Shown here: piece by piece, positions 8,102-17,363 of the stretch
Layout of the letters: every line of letters begins with the position of its first letter
Position numbering within the stretch: the stretch's first letter is position 1
NCBI GenBank assembly: GCA_043778625.1
Contig: JAYWFU010000038.1
Span: 1-27,666, forward strand
Source of the DNA: JACMRI01 sp043778625
GTDB taxonomy: Bacteria; Bacteroidota; Bacteroidia; UBA4408
Direction of reading: 5' to 3'
Length of the DNA: 27,666 nucleotides
Notes under the pieces: model-generated
Told to the model about the DNA's origin: nothing
Database searches by the model: none
The model's input: the letters and a program-made list of their open reading frames with translations, nothing else
Program-made: the position numbers and the translations under genes

Positions 8102-11100
8102 ATGATTAATTATAAAAACTTAACGTGTTTGTGCAAATTATTACCGTTGCTATTATTACTAATTATAATGAGTAGTGTTAATGCACAAACTAGTCGAAAA
8201 ATAAACGAGAGTAACCTAACCACCATAACGCTTGCTAATTGGCACATACGCAACGTAGCTAACGATAACGAAACCAAAAAGGTATTGAGTTTTGATAACG
8301 CAATAAGCGATGCACTAACTATTGACCTACCTTATTATGCATCTACTGGCGAATTAGGTAATTTTAAAATAACTAGCATTAATGAGGTGTTTGCGCCACT
8401 TACTGCACAAGAAAAAACAGTAGTAACGAGTGCTTTGCCTAATGCATTTGTGCTAAATTATTATAGTGCTGTTATTAAAAAACAAACCTATACTTTTTAT
8501 AAAATAAATGCGCTACGCAGAAATGCACAAACAAACGAAATAGAGCGTTTGATTAGTTTTAATGTAATTAAAACACCTGTAAATATTACAGAAAAAACCG
8601 TAGCTATAGCGCGTACATACGCCACTAACTCAGTGCTTGCCAGTGGTAGTTTTATTAAATATAAAGTTGCTGAAGATGGCGTGTACAAACTTACTTACAG
8701 CGAACTAAAAAAACGTGGTATTGATGTAGATAACATTAACCCGCAATACATTAAATTATATGGTAATGGAGGAGGCTTATTACCCCTAAATAATAACACG
8801 TACAGAGCTGATGATTTGTTGGAAAATGCAATTTATGTGGCCGGCGAAAACGATGGTAAATTCGACTCGTTAGACTATGTATTATTTTATGGGCAAAAAC
8901 CTCATAAATGGGTGGCTAACACTACGCTTAAATGTAAGAAACGAAAGTTACGTTACGAACCTAACATCTGGACAGATAGTACCGCTTACTTTATAACTGT
9001 GGCAGGTAGTGCAGGCAAACGTATTGTTAGTAACACTACTAATTTGGGTACGCCTAATTACACATTTACAAATTATTATAATGCGTTACAGCACGAAAAA
9101 GACTTAGTTAATTTACTGGCCTCAGGTAAGGAGTTTTATGGTGAATTTTTTAATACTGTAACTAGCTATAATTTCGCACTAGATTTACCCAACGTTACGC
9201 AAGACTCTATTGCGTTAATTGTGTCGGCTGGGGCTAGGTACGTTAGCTCAATAGCTACCTCTACTACGCTTGTTGCAACAATGAATGGTAATGATGTAGC
9301 TAGTATTAACTTACCCTCAATACCTAATTATGGTAGTGCGCAGTATCTCAACGAAATTATTATGCCTACCGAGGCCTGCAAAATTATTGAGCCACAACCT
9401 ACAAAATCAAACCTATTACTTAACTACATTAAAAAAAATGATAGTTATGCCTACCTTAATAAATTTGAATTACACTTTCGCAGTAATTTAAGATTAAATA
9501 AAGCGCAAAATTTGTTCCGTAACATTGATTCAATAGCTACTAGTAATGTTATTGAGTTGCAGGCTACTGACCTAGCTACTAATACTACAATTTGGGACGT
9601 AACCGATGCCAGTACCATAACCCAACAACCTTACACAACATTAGGTACTAATGCTAGTGTAATAATAGATGGTAGCAAAGCTCGCCAATACGTTGCGTTT
9701 GACGGCACTGTGTTGTACACCCCTACGTTTGCCGAAAAAGTAGTAAACCAAAATTTACACGCTATTACGCAAGCGGATATGATTATAGTAGCGCACCCTA
9801 AATTTTATAACGATGCTGTAACTCTTGCTAATATTCATACTACACACGATACGCTAAATACAATTGTAGTAACTACTACTCAATTGTATAACGAATTTGG
9901 TGGTGGTACTAAAGATATTATTGCGGTTAAAGATTTTATAAAAATGTTGTATGATAAAAACCCCATTAACAGCATACCTAAATATGTGCTGCTGTATGGC
10001 GATGCCTCGTATAACCGCATATTAAACCCTGAATTAAATAGCGATTACATACCCTCGTTTGAATCAGACAACTCGCACCATCCAGTAGAAACCTTTGTTA
10101 CCGATGATTATTTTGTGAACTTAGATGATGCAGAAGGCGCATCGGTGAATGATAAAATTGATGTAGCTATTGGCAGGCTTCCTATAAAAACTAACGAGGA
10201 ATCAAAAGCTATTTTAAATAAAATTAAGCAATACATAAGCACTGATAGCTACTACGAAGCCACTAAAAACAACACTATAACTGCTGGCAAAATTACTTAC
10301 GGCATGGGCGATTGGCGCAATACAATATGTATGGTGGCCGACGATGAAGATAGTAATGCACACTTAGATGGTGCTGAACAATTAAGTACACAAATAGATA
10401 AAAGTTATCCTAATTATAATATAGATAAAATATATTTAGATGCCTACACACAAACCTCCACTGCTGGTGGGCAACTATACCCTGATGTAAACGAGGCAAT
10501 TAACAGACGTATGGATAAAGGTTGCTTAATAATGAACTACACTGGGCATGGTGGAGAGTTAGGCTGGACAGGCGAACGTGTATTAGACAATGCCATGATA
10601 CTAGCGTGGAAAAACAGTAATGCCTTGCCATTTTTTGTAACTGCTACGTGTGAGTTTGCTCGCTACGACGACCCCTCGCGCAACTCAGCGGGCGAGCTAG
10701 TTATACTATCCCCCAATGGTGGTGGCGTGGGCTTGCTAACTACCACACGCCCTGTATATGGCTACGCTAACCTGTTGTTGAACACCGCATTTTACGGAGC
10801 TATTTTTGAACCTATTAATGGGCAAATGCCACGCTTGGGCGATGTGCTTATACCTATTAAAAATACTGCTGATGTGTTTAGGGCTAATAACCGTAAATTT
10901 TGTTTGCTCGGCGACCCTGCCCTGCGCCTTGCCTACCCTAAAAACATAACCGCTACCGATAGCGTAAATGGGCGTAAAATAATAACCACCAGCTACACTA
11001 TTATTGATACCGTAGAGGCGTTAAGCAAATTAAAAGTAAAGGGGTATATTGTTAATAAACTAACAGGTAATAAACTAAGTAGCTATAACGGATTAATGTA

Positions 11101-12037
11101 TCCAACAGTGTACGACAAGGCTTTAAAAGCCAAAACATTAGCTAATGATGCCACTAGCCCCGCACGTAATTTTAAACTACAAAAAAACATTGTGTACAAG
11201 GGAGTAGTAGATATTAAAAATGGCAACTTTGAATTTGAGTGTTTAATACCCAAAGATATTGTGCAAGACACAGGACGAGCCAAAATTAGTTACTACTACG
11301 AAAATGGCGAAACCGATGGTGCTGGCTACGATAACCACGTGTGGTTAAATGGTACTAATGCCAATGCCGCAGTGGATAATAACGGGCCTGAAATAAAATT
11401 ATACATGAACGATTATAAATTTATTGATGAAGGCCTAACTAACGACAAACCATTACTACTAGCTAAGCTCTACGACGAAAACGGCATAAACACCGTGGGT
11501 ACAGGCTTAGGACACGATATTACTGGTGTTATTGACGAACAATCCAACAAAAAAGTAATAATGAACGATTATTATAACTCAGAAATAAATAGCTACCAGC
11601 GTGGTGTAGTTAGTTACCCAATTAACAAGCTTACCGAGGGGCGTCATACCTTGCGCTTAAAAGCATTTGACACTTACAATAACTCTAACGAACAGCTAGT
11701 GAACTTTGTAGTAGCAGGCAACGAAAAAGTGGCTTTAGAACACGTGTTTAACTACCCTAACCCGTTTACTACACACACCTCGTTTTACTTAGAGCACAAC
11801 AAGCCATTTAGCCAATTAAATTTGCAGTTGCAAATATTTACGATAACTGGCAAAGTTGTAAAATCGTTTGATTTAATAGTACCTACAGCAGGCACTCGCA
11901 TAGGCCCAATAGACTGGGACGGAAAAGATGAATACGGCGACCAACTGGCCAAAGGCGTGTATATTTACAAAATAAAACTACGCAGTGCAGCTGGTGATAT
12001 GGTAGAAAAATTTGAAAAATTAGTAATACTTAAATAA
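8102..12037 (+). CDS. porU: Type IX secretion system sortase PorU
   Basis: Cell-surface C25 (gingipain-type) cysteine peptidase that removes the C-terminal sorting domain of type IX cargo and attaches the cargo to surface lipopolysaccharide. Its 1311 residues fit PorU orthologues. A signal peptide (about residues 1-29, ending SSVNAQ) is followed by a long N-terminal region and then the C25 domain from about residue 560. The catalytic dyad is visible as His816 in NYTGHGGELGW and Cys850 in TATCEFARYDDP. The C-terminus (NYPNPFTTHTSF, WDGKDEYGDQLAKGVYIYKI) is the FlgD-like Ig module typical of PorU. The gene heads an operon with porV, 26 bp downstream, and the two proteins act together in the attachment complex. 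Confidence 0.95.
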   Translation: MINYKNLTCLCKLLPLLLLLIIMSSVNAQTSRKINESNLTTITLANWHIRNVANDNETKKVLSFDNAISDALTIDLPYYASTGELGNFKITSINEVFAPLTAQEKTVVTSALPNAFVLNYYSAVIKKQTYTFYKINALRRNAQTNEIERLISFNVIKTPVNITEKTVAIARTYATNSVLASGSFIKYKVAEDGVYKLTYSELKKRGIDVDNINPQYIKLYGNGGGLLPLNNNTYRADDLLENAIYVAGENDGKFDSLDYVLFYGQKPHKWVANTTLKCKKRKLRYEPNIWTDSTAYFITVAGSAGKRIVSNTTNLGTPNYTFTNYYNALQHEKDLVNLLASGKEFYGEFFNTVTSYNFALDLPNVTQDSIALIVSAGARYVSSIATSTTLVATMNGNDVASINLPSIPNYGSAQYLNEIIMPTEACKIIEPQPTKSNLLLNYIKKNDSYAYLNKFELHFRSNLRLNKAQNLFRNIDSIATSNVIELQATDLATNTTIWDVTDASTITQQPYTTLGTNASVIIDGSKARQYVAFDGTVLYTPTFAEKVVNQNLHAITQADMIIVAHPKFYNDAVTLANIHTTHDTLNTIVVTTTQLYNEFGGGTKDIIAVKDFIKMLYDKNPINSIPKYVLLYGDASYNRILNPELNSDYIPSFESDNSHHPVETFVTDDYFVNLDDAEGASVNDKIDVAIGRLPIKTNEESKAILNKIKQYISTDSYYEATKNNTITAGKITYGMGDWRNTICMVADDEDSNAHLDGAEQLSTQIDKSYPNYNIDKIYLDAYTQTSTAGGQLYPDVNEAINRRMDKGCLIMNYTGHGGELGWTGERVLDNAMILAWKNSNALPFFVTATCEFARYDDPSRNSAGELVILSPNGGGVGLLTTTRPVYGYANLLLNTAFYGAIFEPINGQMPRLGDVLIPIKNTADVFRANNRKFCLLGDPALRLAYPKNITATDSVNGRKIITTSYTIIDTVEALSKLKVKGYIVNKLTGNKLSSYNGLMYPTVYDKALKAKTLANDATSPARNFKLQKNIVYKGVVDIKNGNFEFECLIPKDIVQDTGRAKISYYYENGETDGAGYDNHVWLNGTNANAAVDNNGPEIKLYMNDYKFIDEGLTNDKPLLLAKLYDENGINTVGTGLGHDITGVIDEQSNKKVIMNDYYNSEINSYQRGVVSYPINKLTEGRHTLRLKAFDTYNNSNEQLVNFVVAGNEKVALEHVFNYPNPFTTHTSFYLEHNKPFSQLNLQLQIFTITGKVVKSFDLIVPTAGTRIGPIDWDGKDEYGDQLAKGVYIYKIKLRSAAGDMVEKFEKLVILK

Positions 12038-12063
12038 TAAAACTAGCTTTGTTACGTTAGTAT

Positions 12064-13299
12064 ATGATTAACACCTTATGTAAACCAATGAATAAACACA
12101 TTTCAATTGCTCTATTTTTGCTTGGATTAACGGTAAATGCACAAGCACAGCTTTCGCAAGCACAACTTAATGGGCAAGATACCAACAATATTATAAACCC
12201 TATAACTACTGCAGTTCCGTTTTTATTAATATCGCCCGATGCACGTGGCGGAGGTATGGGCGATGCTGGAGCCGCTACACTAAACGATGTAAATGCCTCG
12301 CACTGGAACTTATCTAAAATAGTATTTAACGAAAAAAAAACAGGCGTAGGGCTAAGCTACACGCCTTGGTTACGTAGCTTAGTAAACGATGTAAACTTGG
12401 CGTATGTAAGTGCATATTCGCAAATATCAAAGCGACAAGCGGTGTCGGGTACGTTGCGTTATTTTTCGTTAGGTAAAATAGACTTTACTGACATTAATGG
12501 TAATTTGATTCGTGAGGCAAAGCCCAACGAATTTGCTATTGATTTTGGATTAGCGCAAAAATTAAGCGATAACTTCTCAGTAGGTTTAACGCTACGTTAC
12601 GTAAATTCTAACCTAGGGCAAGGCGTTACTTTGCAAGGAGGTGTTACCACTAAGGCTGCTCAAGCAGGTGCTGCTGACATATCATTTACGTATTTAAAAG
12701 ATAAAATAAAACTAGGTGATAAAACAGGTAAGCTGGTATTAGCAGGCGTTATATCTAACATGGGTAATAAAGTTAAATATACTGATGTAAGCCAAAAAGG
12801 CGATTTTATACCTATTAACTTACGCATAGGCGGTAACTTAATTGTAGATTTAGATAAATATAATACGCTTGGATTTGTGTTAGATATAAACAAACTACTA
12901 GTACCTACCCCACCCTACTACGATGCAAACAAAAATATTATAAAAGGTAAAGACCCTAACAAGGGTGTAATAGCTGGTATGCTGGGGTCTTTTAACGATG
13001 CTCCTGGTGGAGCTAAAGAGGAGTTTAAAGAAATATTATTTTGTGGCGGTATGGAATACTGGTACGATAAATTATTTGCGTTGCGTGTAGGTGGTTTTTA
13101 CGAAAATCCAACTAAGGGTAATCGTAAATATATTACTGTGGGTGCAGGTATTAGGTATAATGTATTTGGTTTGGATTTATCGTACTTGGCTACCGGGCAA
13201 AATAATCCGTTAAAAAACACGGTACGTTTTACACTTTCATTTGATTTTGCTGCACTTAAAGCCACTAACACCAACGATGGTGGAGCATCTAACGAATAA
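12064..13299 (+). CDS. porV: Type IX secretion system outer-membrane protein PorV
   Basis: Outer-membrane beta-barrel of the FadL-like fold. It takes cargo from the translocon and shuttles it to PorU. The mature part begins after a signal peptide, followed by the PorV-typical stretch TAVPFLLISPDARGGGMGDAGAAT. It ends in a barrel strand, NTVRFTLSFDFAAL. Two starts are plausible: ATG at 12064 (411 residues) or ATG at 12088 (403 residues, MNKHISIALFLLGLTVNAQAQ). The second gives the more canonical signal peptide. Neither has a recognisable ribosome binding site, which is normal in this phylum. It sits directly behind porU and 9 bp before ispF. Confidence 0.94.
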   Translation: MINTLCKPMNKHISIALFLLGLTVNAQAQLSQAQLNGQDTNNIINPITTAVPFLLISPDARGGGMGDAGAATLNDVNASHWNLSKIVFNEKKTGVGLSYTPWLRSLVNDVNLAYVSAYSQISKRQAVSGTLRYFSLGKIDFTDINGNLIREAKPNEFAIDFGLAQKLSDNFSVGLTLRYVNSNLGQGVTLQGGVTTKAAQAGAADISFTYLKDKIKLGDKTGKLVLAGVISNMGNKVKYTDVSQKGDFIPINLRIGGNLIVDLDKYNTLGFVLDINKLLVPTPPYYDANKNIIKGKDPNKGVIAGMLGSFNDAPGGAKEEFKEILFCGGMEYWYDKLFALRVGGFYENPTKGNRKYITVGAGIRYNVFGLDLSYLATGQNNPLKNTVRFTLSFDFAALKATNTNDGGASNE

Positions 13300-13308
13300 T
13301 AGCAGTAC

Positions 13309-13797
13309 ATGAGTTTTACTATTAAAATTGGGTATGGCTTTGATGTACATCAACTATGCGAAACCCGCCAAATGTGGTTAGGAGGCATATTAATACCCAA
13401 TGCACCCAAAGGAACATTAGGCCATAGCGATGCCGATGTGCTACTACACGCTATATGCGATGCTCTGCTGGGCGCACTAGCACTGGGCGATATTGGTACG
13501 CATTTTCCTGATACTTCTAACGAATACAAAGGCATTGATAGTAAATTATTATTAGCACGTTGTGTACAATTAATACACGAAAAAGGGTATGCCGTGGGTA
13601 ACGTGGACAGCACATTAATACTAGAGCAGCCCAAAATAATGCCTTACGTGCCTGCAATGCAATCAACGCTAGCTGAGCTACTAAAAGTTACTGTTGATTG
13701 TGTATCAATTAAAGCTACCACTAGCGAAAAAATGGGGTATGTAGGCCGTAACGAAGGTGTGTGTGCGCACGCCACTGCGCTGCTATACAAAATATAA
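13309..13797 (+). CDS. ispF: 2-C-methyl-D-erythritol 2,4-cyclodiphosphate synthase
   Basis: Cytosolic enzyme of the MEP isoprenoid pathway. It cyclises CDP-methylerythritol 2-phosphate to MEcPP with release of CMP. At 162 residues it is the standard length. Divalent-metal ligands are visible as Asp12 and His14 in GYGFDVHQ and His47 in DADVLLHAI. GHSDAD, GDIGTHFPD and the closing KATTSEKMGYVGRNEGV motif are all intact. It lies 9 bp after porV and 3 bp before the next gene, so it is embedded in the secretion operon, although its product is housekeeping. Confidence 0.97.
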   Translation: MSFTIKIGYGFDVHQLCETRQMWLGGILIPNAPKGTLGHSDADVLLHAICDALLGALALGDIGTHFPDTSNEYKGIDSKLLLARCVQLIHEKGYAVGNVDSTLILEQPKIMPYVPAMQSTLAELLKVTVDCVSIKATTSEKMGYVGRNEGVCAHATALLYKI

Positions 13798-13800
13798 TTA

Positions 13801-15660
13801 GTGGTAAATAAACTAAAATGGTTGTTAGGGTATATTGGCTTTTGGCTGGTATGTTTTGCGGTGTTTCGTACTACGTTTTTACTATATCATTTTGATGGTA
13901 AATCGGGTGTAAGTGAAGTATTATTAAGTAATATACATGCGTTAAGTATTGATTTATCAACGGCTTGCTACGCCACATCGTTACTACTATTAGTACGCTT
14001 TGTAATTAGTTTTACACCGTTCAAAACTAAATTTAATACCATTGCTTACTACTATACCGCAACGTTATTAGCAGTAGTAGCAGTAATTAATATGGTAGAT
14101 ATTAACCTGTATCACGTGTGGCAGAGTAAACTAAATAACTTAGCGTTGAGTTATTTAAAATATCCTAACGAAGTACTGGCATCGTCGGGCAATGTGTATA
14201 GTATAGGGGTTATATTGGTAATGGTATTAATATACACTGCATTAGTATACCTGTATAATAAATTGTTTGTTAGCCATAGCATAATTGTGGGTAAGCAACT
14301 AGGTTATAGTATAGCATTTGTAATTAGTGTTGCGCTAGTAATTATTGGTATTAGAGGTGGATTACAAAAATATCCAATTGATAAAAGTTGGGCTTATTAC
14401 AGTAATAATAATTCGTTAAACAATACCTCGCTAAACAGTGCTTGGAATGCTGTGCAACTACTAGCCACGCCTACCTTAGACACCAACACTTACCGCTACA
14501 TGCCACAAGCTATGTGCGACAGTGTGTTTAATGCCTTACATAATGATATAGATAACAACACGGAGACTGATTTACTAATAAACACGGCTCAACCCAATGT
14601 ATTATTATTGTTTTGGGAAAGTTGTGGTGCAGATATAATTTCCCCATTAGGGGGAGAAAAAAACGTTACTCCAAAATTTACTGAGCTATGTAATGAGGGA
14701 GTATTGTTTACTAATTTTTATAGTACTGGATTTAGAACCGACCAAGGTTTGGTGGCTACATTAAGTGGCTTTCCAGCACAACCACTTACCCGTATTATTG
14801 AGGAGCATGGCAAATTTGACAAACTCCCTAATTTAATTACCTCGTTAAACAACAATGGCTATAGTAGTAATTATTATTATGGTGGACGTAGCGAATTTGC
14901 TAATACTAAAACTTATTTGGAAGCTGCTGGTATTGATAAAGTAGTAGACGAAGTTAGCTTTAAGGGGATAAAGCGTACCCATTGGGGAGTATACGATAGC
15001 TATCTATTTAATTATATGCTCAACGATATTAAGCTAACGGGCAAACAACCTTTTTTTAATATAGCGGCCACTATTACTAGCCACGAAGAATTTGATGCAG
15101 ATGTAACTCCTTACTTTACTCCAAAAAACAAAGTGGAAAACGGATACCGAAATACCATGCACTATACTGATAGTTGTATATATAACTTTGTACAACGTGC
15201 TAAAAAACAAGAGTGGTACGCCAATACCTTAATTATACTAGTGGCCGACCACGGCCATCAATTACCCAAAGGGCGAGGCTTTGACGAAATAGCGCTACAC
15301 CACATACCTTGCTTATTATTAGGAGGTGCGTTAAGTAAAAATTACAGAGGTAAAACAAACGATAATTATGGGTCGCACACGGCTATTGCTAGTACATTAT
15401 TACATCAATTAAAAATTGAAAATAAAGAATATAGCTACTCTAAAAATTTGTTGGATAACACACAACAGCATTTTGCATACTATGCCTACGACGATGGCTT
15501 TGGTTATGTATCGGCTACACACAAAAGCGTGTTTGCTCACACTGGCAATGCTTTAAAATACTGTGCTAACAGTAAGGATAGCACTAATCAATTATTGATT
15601 AACAAAGCATTACTACAAAAAATAATGTATGATTACTCGCATGTAGTTACACACAAATAA
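13801..15660 (+). CDS. Second LTA-synthase-like membrane phosphotransferase/sulfatase-fold protein
   Basis: Predicted inner-membrane enzyme of the same superfamily as the product of 1516-3402, but clearly diverged from it. Five hydrophobic segments fill residues 1-185. The periplasmic catalytic domain carries Glu273 in LLFWESCG, a Thr nucleophile candidate at residue 313 in GFRTDQGLVA, and Asp483-His484 in LVADHGH. YYYGGRSEF, HWGVYDSYLF and the C-terminal HHIPCLLLGG are family blocks. Thr at the nucleophile position matches classical LtaS, whereas the first paralogue has Ser. Translation must start at the GTG at 13801, because the next in-frame ATG lies past several membrane segments. It is 3 bp from ispF, giving a compact porU-porV-ispF operon tail. 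The substrate is unknown. Confidence 0.86.
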   Translation: MVNKLKWLLGYIGFWLVCFAVFRTTFLLYHFDGKSGVSEVLLSNIHALSIDLSTACYATSLLLLVRFVISFTPFKTKFNTIAYYYTATLLAVVAVINMVDINLYHVWQSKLNNLALSYLKYPNEVLASSGNVYSIGVILVMVLIYTALVYLYNKLFVSHSIIVGKQLGYSIAFVISVALVIIGIRGGLQKYPIDKSWAYYSNNNSLNNTSLNSAWNAVQLLATPTLDTNTYRYMPQAMCDSVFNALHNDIDNNTETDLLINTAQPNVLLLFWESCGADIISPLGGEKNVTPKFTELCNEGVLFTNFYSTGFRTDQGLVATLSGFPAQPLTRIIEEHGKFDKLPNLITSLNNNGYSSNYYYGGRSEFANTKTYLEAAGIDKVVDEVSFKGIKRTHWGVYDSYLFNYMLNDIKLTGKQPFFNIAATITSHEEFDADVTPYFTPKNKVENGYRNTMHYTDSCIYNFVQRAKKQEWYANTLIILVADHGHQLPKGRGFDEIALHHIPCLLLGGALSKNYRGKTNDNYGSHTAIASTLLHQLKIENKEYSYSKNLLDNTQQHFAYYAYDDGFGYVSATHKSVFAHTGNALKYCANSKDSTNQLLINKALLQKIMYDYSHVVTHK

Positions 15661-15705
15661 TTATGAGCTTTAGCTAGTAAAGTATTTAAAACCAAGAGTT
15701 AATGT

Positions 15706-16191
15706 TTATTCAATTTCTTTATGAATATCAATAATTGTAATTAAAGACTCAATCATATTGTTATATTTTTTTTTGCCAATAACTTTTATGTATTCTTTAG
15801 TTAAGCTGTCTAATTGTTTGCGAGTATGTATCACCATCTGCATTCCGTAGTTGGTTAATACAATTATAGAACTTCGGGCATCGTTAGGGTTAGGATTAGC
15901 TGCTATTAAATTTAAGGTTTCTAGTTCCTTTAGTGTTTTACTCATGGCCTGCTTACTTACACGGAGCTTTTGAGCTAGGGCGTTATTAGTAGTGCCTTCT
16001 ATATCAATATTCATTAAAAACGGCATGTACCCCATTTTTACTTCAGGGTATCCTTCTTTAGATAGGTGTGCCAAGGCCCATTCGTCAAAACTTCGTTTGA
16101 GATGCGATAAAATTCTCCCAAAATTATGCTTGTTATTTTCGCATAGCTTGGCAAGTTCTTTTTGTAGCGGTTTTTGAGTTGTGGTTGTCAT
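15706..16191 (-). CDS. MarR-family transcriptional regulator
   Basis: DNA-binding repressor of 161 residues with a winged helix-turn-helix. The recognition part is GTTNNALAQKLRVSKQAMSK (residues ~66-85), followed by the wing segment LIAANPNPNDARSSIIVLT (Asp-x-Arg motif, ~97-115). Dimerisation helices flank this core. MarR proteins usually release DNA when they bind a small lipophilic or phenolic ligand. The gene is divergent from a three-gene efflux operon, so it most likely represses both that operon and itself through the inverted repeats in the 111-bp intergenic region. It converges on the phosphotransferase gene with a 45-bp gap. Confidence 0.92.
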   Translation of the reverse strand: MTTTTQKPLQKELAKLCENNKHNFGRILSHLKRSFDEWALAHLSKEGYPEVKMGYMPFLMNIDIEGTTNNALAQKLRVSKQAMSKTLKELETLNLIAANPNPNDARSSIIVLTNYGMQMVIHTRKQLDSLTKEYIKVIGKKKYNNMIESLITIIDIHKEIE

Positions 16192-16213
16192 TTATAATTA
16201 TTAAGCAAAAGTG

Positions 16214-16233
16214 TTTTGTACAATAATACAAAA
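16214..16233. promoter_or_regulatory. Inverted repeat near the marR start
   Basis: TTTTGTA-N6-TACAAAA is a perfect 7-bp dyad with its near edge 22 bases upstream of the marR ATG. It lies where the marR promoter should be. It may be an autoregulatory operator half, though AT-rich dyads of this size can arise by chance. Confidence 0.45.
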
Positions 16234-16240
16234 AAATAAT

Positions 16241-16259
16241 TAGTCAATGTGCTTGACTA
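16241..16259. promoter_or_regulatory. Candidate MarR operator at the efflux promoter
   Basis: TAGTCAA-tgtgc-TTGACTA is a perfect 7-5-7 inverted repeat. Its right arm contains the TTG that forms the -33 element of the efflux operon promoter. Bound repressor would therefore block RNA polymerase. Size and placement match typical MarR sites, but binding is inferred. Confidence 0.65.
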
Positions 16260-16283
16260 TGTGGTAAACTTAGTTTACATTTG
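16253..16283 (+). promoter_or_regulatory. Promoter of the efflux operon
   Basis: TTG (16253-16255), 20 bases, then TACATTTG (16276-16283) is a full match to the Bacteroidota -33/-7 pattern TTG-N(19-21)-TAnnTTTG. It ends 19 bases before the ATG of the membrane fusion protein, so the leader is short. Confidence 0.65.
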
Positions 16284-16302
16284 CATTCTAAAATAATTAA
16301 TA

Positions 16303-17361
16303 ATGGAAACACAAAATACAACTACACCACCTATTGCTCAAAAAAAGAACAAGGCTATATTTATAGTACCCGTTATTGTTGGTGCGGGCTTATTTTTCGG
16401 AATTAAAACTTACCTTCATTCAACTCAGTTCGAAAGTACTGACAATGCACAAGTAGAAACCAATACACTGCCCGTAGTTAGCCGTGTATCAGGCTATGTA
16501 GATAGTATTACAGTATCGGATTTTAATAGTGTTAGGGTAGGTCAACTACTGGTAAGTATTGATGCTAGCGAATACCAACTAGCGGTAAAACAAGCTGAAG
16601 CTGATTTGAGTTCGGCACAAGCTGAGCTAAGTTCGGCACAAGCTAATTTAGCAAATAGTAGTGCTAATGTTAGTGTAGCAACTGCTAATAGCGATGTTCA
16701 AAAATCGCGTTTGGATAAAGTAAAAATGGATATGCAACGCGACGAAGCCTTGTATAAAGATGCTGCAATTACCAAAAAACAAATAGACGATAGCCGTGCC
16801 AACTATGAAACTACACTAAAGCAACTGACTGCTAATAACCAGCAAATTAGTCTAGCTAACAGCCAAAGTGCCACGAGCAACGCACTAATACAAAAAGCAA
16901 AAGCCATGGTAGAACTGCGCAAAGCATTGTTAGAACAAGCCATGCTAAAGTTGACATACACTAAAATTTATTCGAGCATAAATGGTAAAATTGGTAAACG
17001 AAATTTAGAACACGGACAATACATACAGGCTGGGCAAAATTTAATGACTGTTGTAAATGCTGATGTATTTTGGATTGTAGCTAATTTTAAAGAAACCCAA
17101 ATAGAGCAATTAAAAGTAGGGCAAGCCGTAATTATAAAAATTGATGGCTACTCGGATAAAGAAATTACAGGAAAAATTGAAAGCTTAAGTGAGGCAACGG
17201 GTGCACGGTTTTCGCTGCTACCTCCCGATAATTCGTCAGGCAATTTTGTAAAAGTAACGCAACGCGTACCCGTAAAAATAAGTATTGATAATATACAAGA
17301 GTACAAGGCTATTTTAAAAGCAGGCATGAGTGTAGCGGTAAGTGTTAGCTTAAAAAATTAA
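16303..17361 (+). CDS. HlyD/EmrA-type membrane fusion protein of an efflux pump
   Basis: Periplasmic adaptor that links the inner-membrane pump to the outer-membrane channel. It has one N-terminal membrane anchor (residues ~15-33, AIFIVPVIVGAGLFFGI). A split biotinyl/lipoyl domain follows, with halves around TLPVVSRVSGYVDSITV and YSSINGKIGKRNLEHGQ. Between them lies a long alpha-hairpin of heptads, where a 21-bp direct repeat (16609-16629 and 16630-16650) encodes consecutive SSAQA heptads. The EmrA-like beta-barrel segment is FWIVANFKETQIEQLKVGQ. The stop is 2 bp before the MFS start, so they are translationally close. The 352 residues are typical. Confidence 0.93.
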   Translation: METQNTTTPPIAQKKNKAIFIVPVIVGAGLFFGIKTYLHSTQFESTDNAQVETNTLPVVSRVSGYVDSITVSDFNSVRVGQLLVSIDASEYQLAVKQAEADLSSAQAELSSAQANLANSSANVSVATANSDVQKSRLDKVKMDMQRDEALYKDAAITKKQIDDSRANYETTLKQLTANNQQISLANSQSATSNALIQKAKAMVELRKALLEQAMLKLTYTKIYSSINGKIGKRNLEHGQYIQAGQNLMTVVNADVFWIVANFKETQIEQLKVGQAVIIKIDGYSDKEITGKIESLSEATGARFSLLPPDNSSGNFVKVTQRVPVKISIDNIQEYKAILKAGMSVAVSVSLKN

Positions 17362-17363
17362 CT

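Noticed and set aside
15661..15705. CTTTA-gctag-TAAAG as a terminator between convergent genes
   Set aside because: The stem is only 5 bp and AT-rich, too weak to call in this base composition.
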